Assembly: GCA_030635835.1 (NCBI GenBank)
Contig: DAOVYB010000056.1
Coordinates: 1 to 8,391, forward strand
Direction: 5' to 3'
From: Gammaproteobacteria bacterium
GTDB lineage: Bacteria; Pseudomonadota; Gammaproteobacteria; UBA6429
Length of the DNA stretch: 8,391 nucleotides
Part shown: positions 8,063 through 8,391 of the stretch, piece by piece
Position numbering within the stretch: the first letter of the stretch is position 1
Layout: each line of letters begins with the position of its first letter
The notes under the pieces: generated by a model
What the model was told of the DNA's origin: nothing
Database searches by the model: none
Seen by the model: only the letters and a program-made list of their open reading frames with translations
Program-made: the position numbers and the translations under genes

Positions 8063-8104
8063 ACTATAGTTAGAAAATTATCATTCTGCAAGTCGACTGC
8101 TCAA
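8063..8104 (-). promoter_or_regulatory. Sigma70-like promoter(s) of the mraZ operon
   Basis: Two overlapping candidates are visible on the minus strand. The downstream one has TTGCAG (8086-8091), a 17-base spacer and TATAGT (8063-8068), with a good -10 but a poor -35. The upstream one has TTGAGC (8099-8104), a 16-base spacer and GATAAT (8077-8082). Either would start transcription close to the MraZ boxes, leaving a leader of roughly 80-95 bases before the mraZ start. They are inferred from consensus only. Confidence 0.5.
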
Positions 8105-8313
8105 CATTTTGCTTATAGGACAAGGACTTAGCGCACATTTATGGGGTGGAGGTGTCCTAAATTCAAGAATTTTCGAGTTTAGAGAACACTTAAAAATCAA
8201 GAACTTATAAGGCTTGCTTAAAGTGAAATAATAGATATCTGAGGGAGTATTTGCTCATTTATTGAGCGATTTAAAAGAAAATTAATCATAAGTTAAATTG
8301 GGAATATAGAAAA
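8105..8313. other. Non-coding spacer between rnpB and the mraZ promoter
   Basis: No credible gene is seen on either strand. The stretch is AT-rich and holds several weak inverted repeats: GCTCA/TGAGC (8253-8267, 5-base loop), CAAG/CTTG around CTTATAAG (8198-8216), an 8-bp arm pair with one wobble at 8157-8182, and TAGGACA/TGTCCTA arms at 8116-8122 and 8153-8159. Of these, only the 8198-8216 repeat is followed on the minus strand by a short T run (8192-8196). It is the best, but still weak, terminator candidate for rnpB. I see no strong intrinsic terminator. Confidence 0.5.
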
Positions 8314-8391
8314 AAGTGGAGTTGGCCGATAAGCCGGGTTCTGTCGTGGACAGTCATTCATCTGGAATTATGTCACCATAATCCTCAAGCA
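8314..8391 (-). ncRNA. rnpB: RNase P RNA (bacterial type A), 3' end only
   Basis: This is the 3' portion of the catalytic RNA of ribonuclease P, which removes 5' leaders from tRNA precursors; the rest lies beyond the right edge. On the minus strand, GATGAATGACTGTCC followed by ACGACAGAACCCGGCTTATCGG is the same as the end of E. coli RNase P RNA. The preceding GCTTGAG is also conserved. Positions 8364-8384 form a hairpin with one bulge and a GTGA tetraloop, corresponding to P18 with its GNRA loop. The terminal GGCCAACTCCAC would be the 3' strand of helix P1, whose partner is outside the window. The 3' end was placed by aligning to the E. coli end and may be off by a few bases. A run of six T (8310-8315 region, read on the minus strand) follows P1. 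Identity is secure. Confidence 0.95.

Noticed and set aside
8141..8155. GTGG-like motifs on the plus strand as further MraZ boxes
   Set aside because: TGGGG and TGGAG occur side by side without the 5-base spacers, on the opposite strand and some 90 bases from the promoter-proximal boxes.
8253..8267. GCTCA/TGAGC hairpin as the rnpB terminator
   Set aside because: The stem is only 5 bp and no T tract follows on the minus strand. It does not meet the usual form of an intrinsic terminator.
1..8391. Mobile elements, CRISPR arrays, tRNA genes or an accessory or defence system
   Set aside because: No transposase, integrase, spaced direct repeats of CRISPR type, tRNA-like cloverleaf or foreign gene was seen. 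The window is fully explained by the dcw cluster and rnpB.

Overview
The window is the first part of a division and cell wall (dcw) gene cluster from a gammaproteobacterium, read entirely on the minus strand (right to left). In transcription order it holds the 3' end of rnpB (RNase P RNA), an intergenic control region, mraZ, rsmH (mraW), ftsL, ftsI, murE, murF, mraY and the 5' part of murD, which runs off the left edge. This order is the classical one of gammaproteobacteria. The proteins match Escherichia/Pseudomonas-type families in length and motifs, and the RNase P RNA is the bacterial A type. I recall an rnpB-mraZ neighbourhood from Pseudomonas. The DNA is moderately AT-rich. I cannot name a genus.

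Layout from right to left: positions 8314-8391 hold the end of rnpB. Positions about 8105-8313 are non-coding, with weak inverted repeats and no convincing terminator. Positions 8063-8104 hold two overlapping sigma70-like promoter candidates. Positions 8030-8054 hold three direct GTGGR repeats at exact 10-bp spacing, which look like MraZ boxes. A strong GGAGG ribosome site follows and points to a TTG start for mraZ at 7975. From there on, genes are packed end to end: overlaps of 4 bases (mraZ/rsmH, rsmH/ftsL, murE/murF), an overlap of 1 base (ftsI/murE), and gaps of 4 and 10 bases (murF/mraY, mraY/murD). The only sizeable gap is the 35 bases between ftsL and ftsI, which holds a 10-codon mini-ORF ending on the TTG start of ftsI.

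How the genes work together: MraZ is the DNA-binding autoregulator of the cluster and RsmH methylates 16S rRNA. FtsL and FtsI (PBP3) are the divisome scaffold and the septal transpeptidase. MurD, MurE and MurF add D-Glu, meso-diaminopimelate and D-Ala-D-Ala to the UDP-MurNAc peptide, and MraY moves the finished phospho-MurNAc-pentapeptide onto undecaprenyl phosphate to make lipid I. All complete genes look intact, with their catalytic motifs present.

I found no undescribed system. This is a core housekeeping region. The points worth a second look concern regulation and translation starts: the MraZ operator, several non-ATG starts arranged as NTGA overlaps, and the mini-ORF before ftsI.
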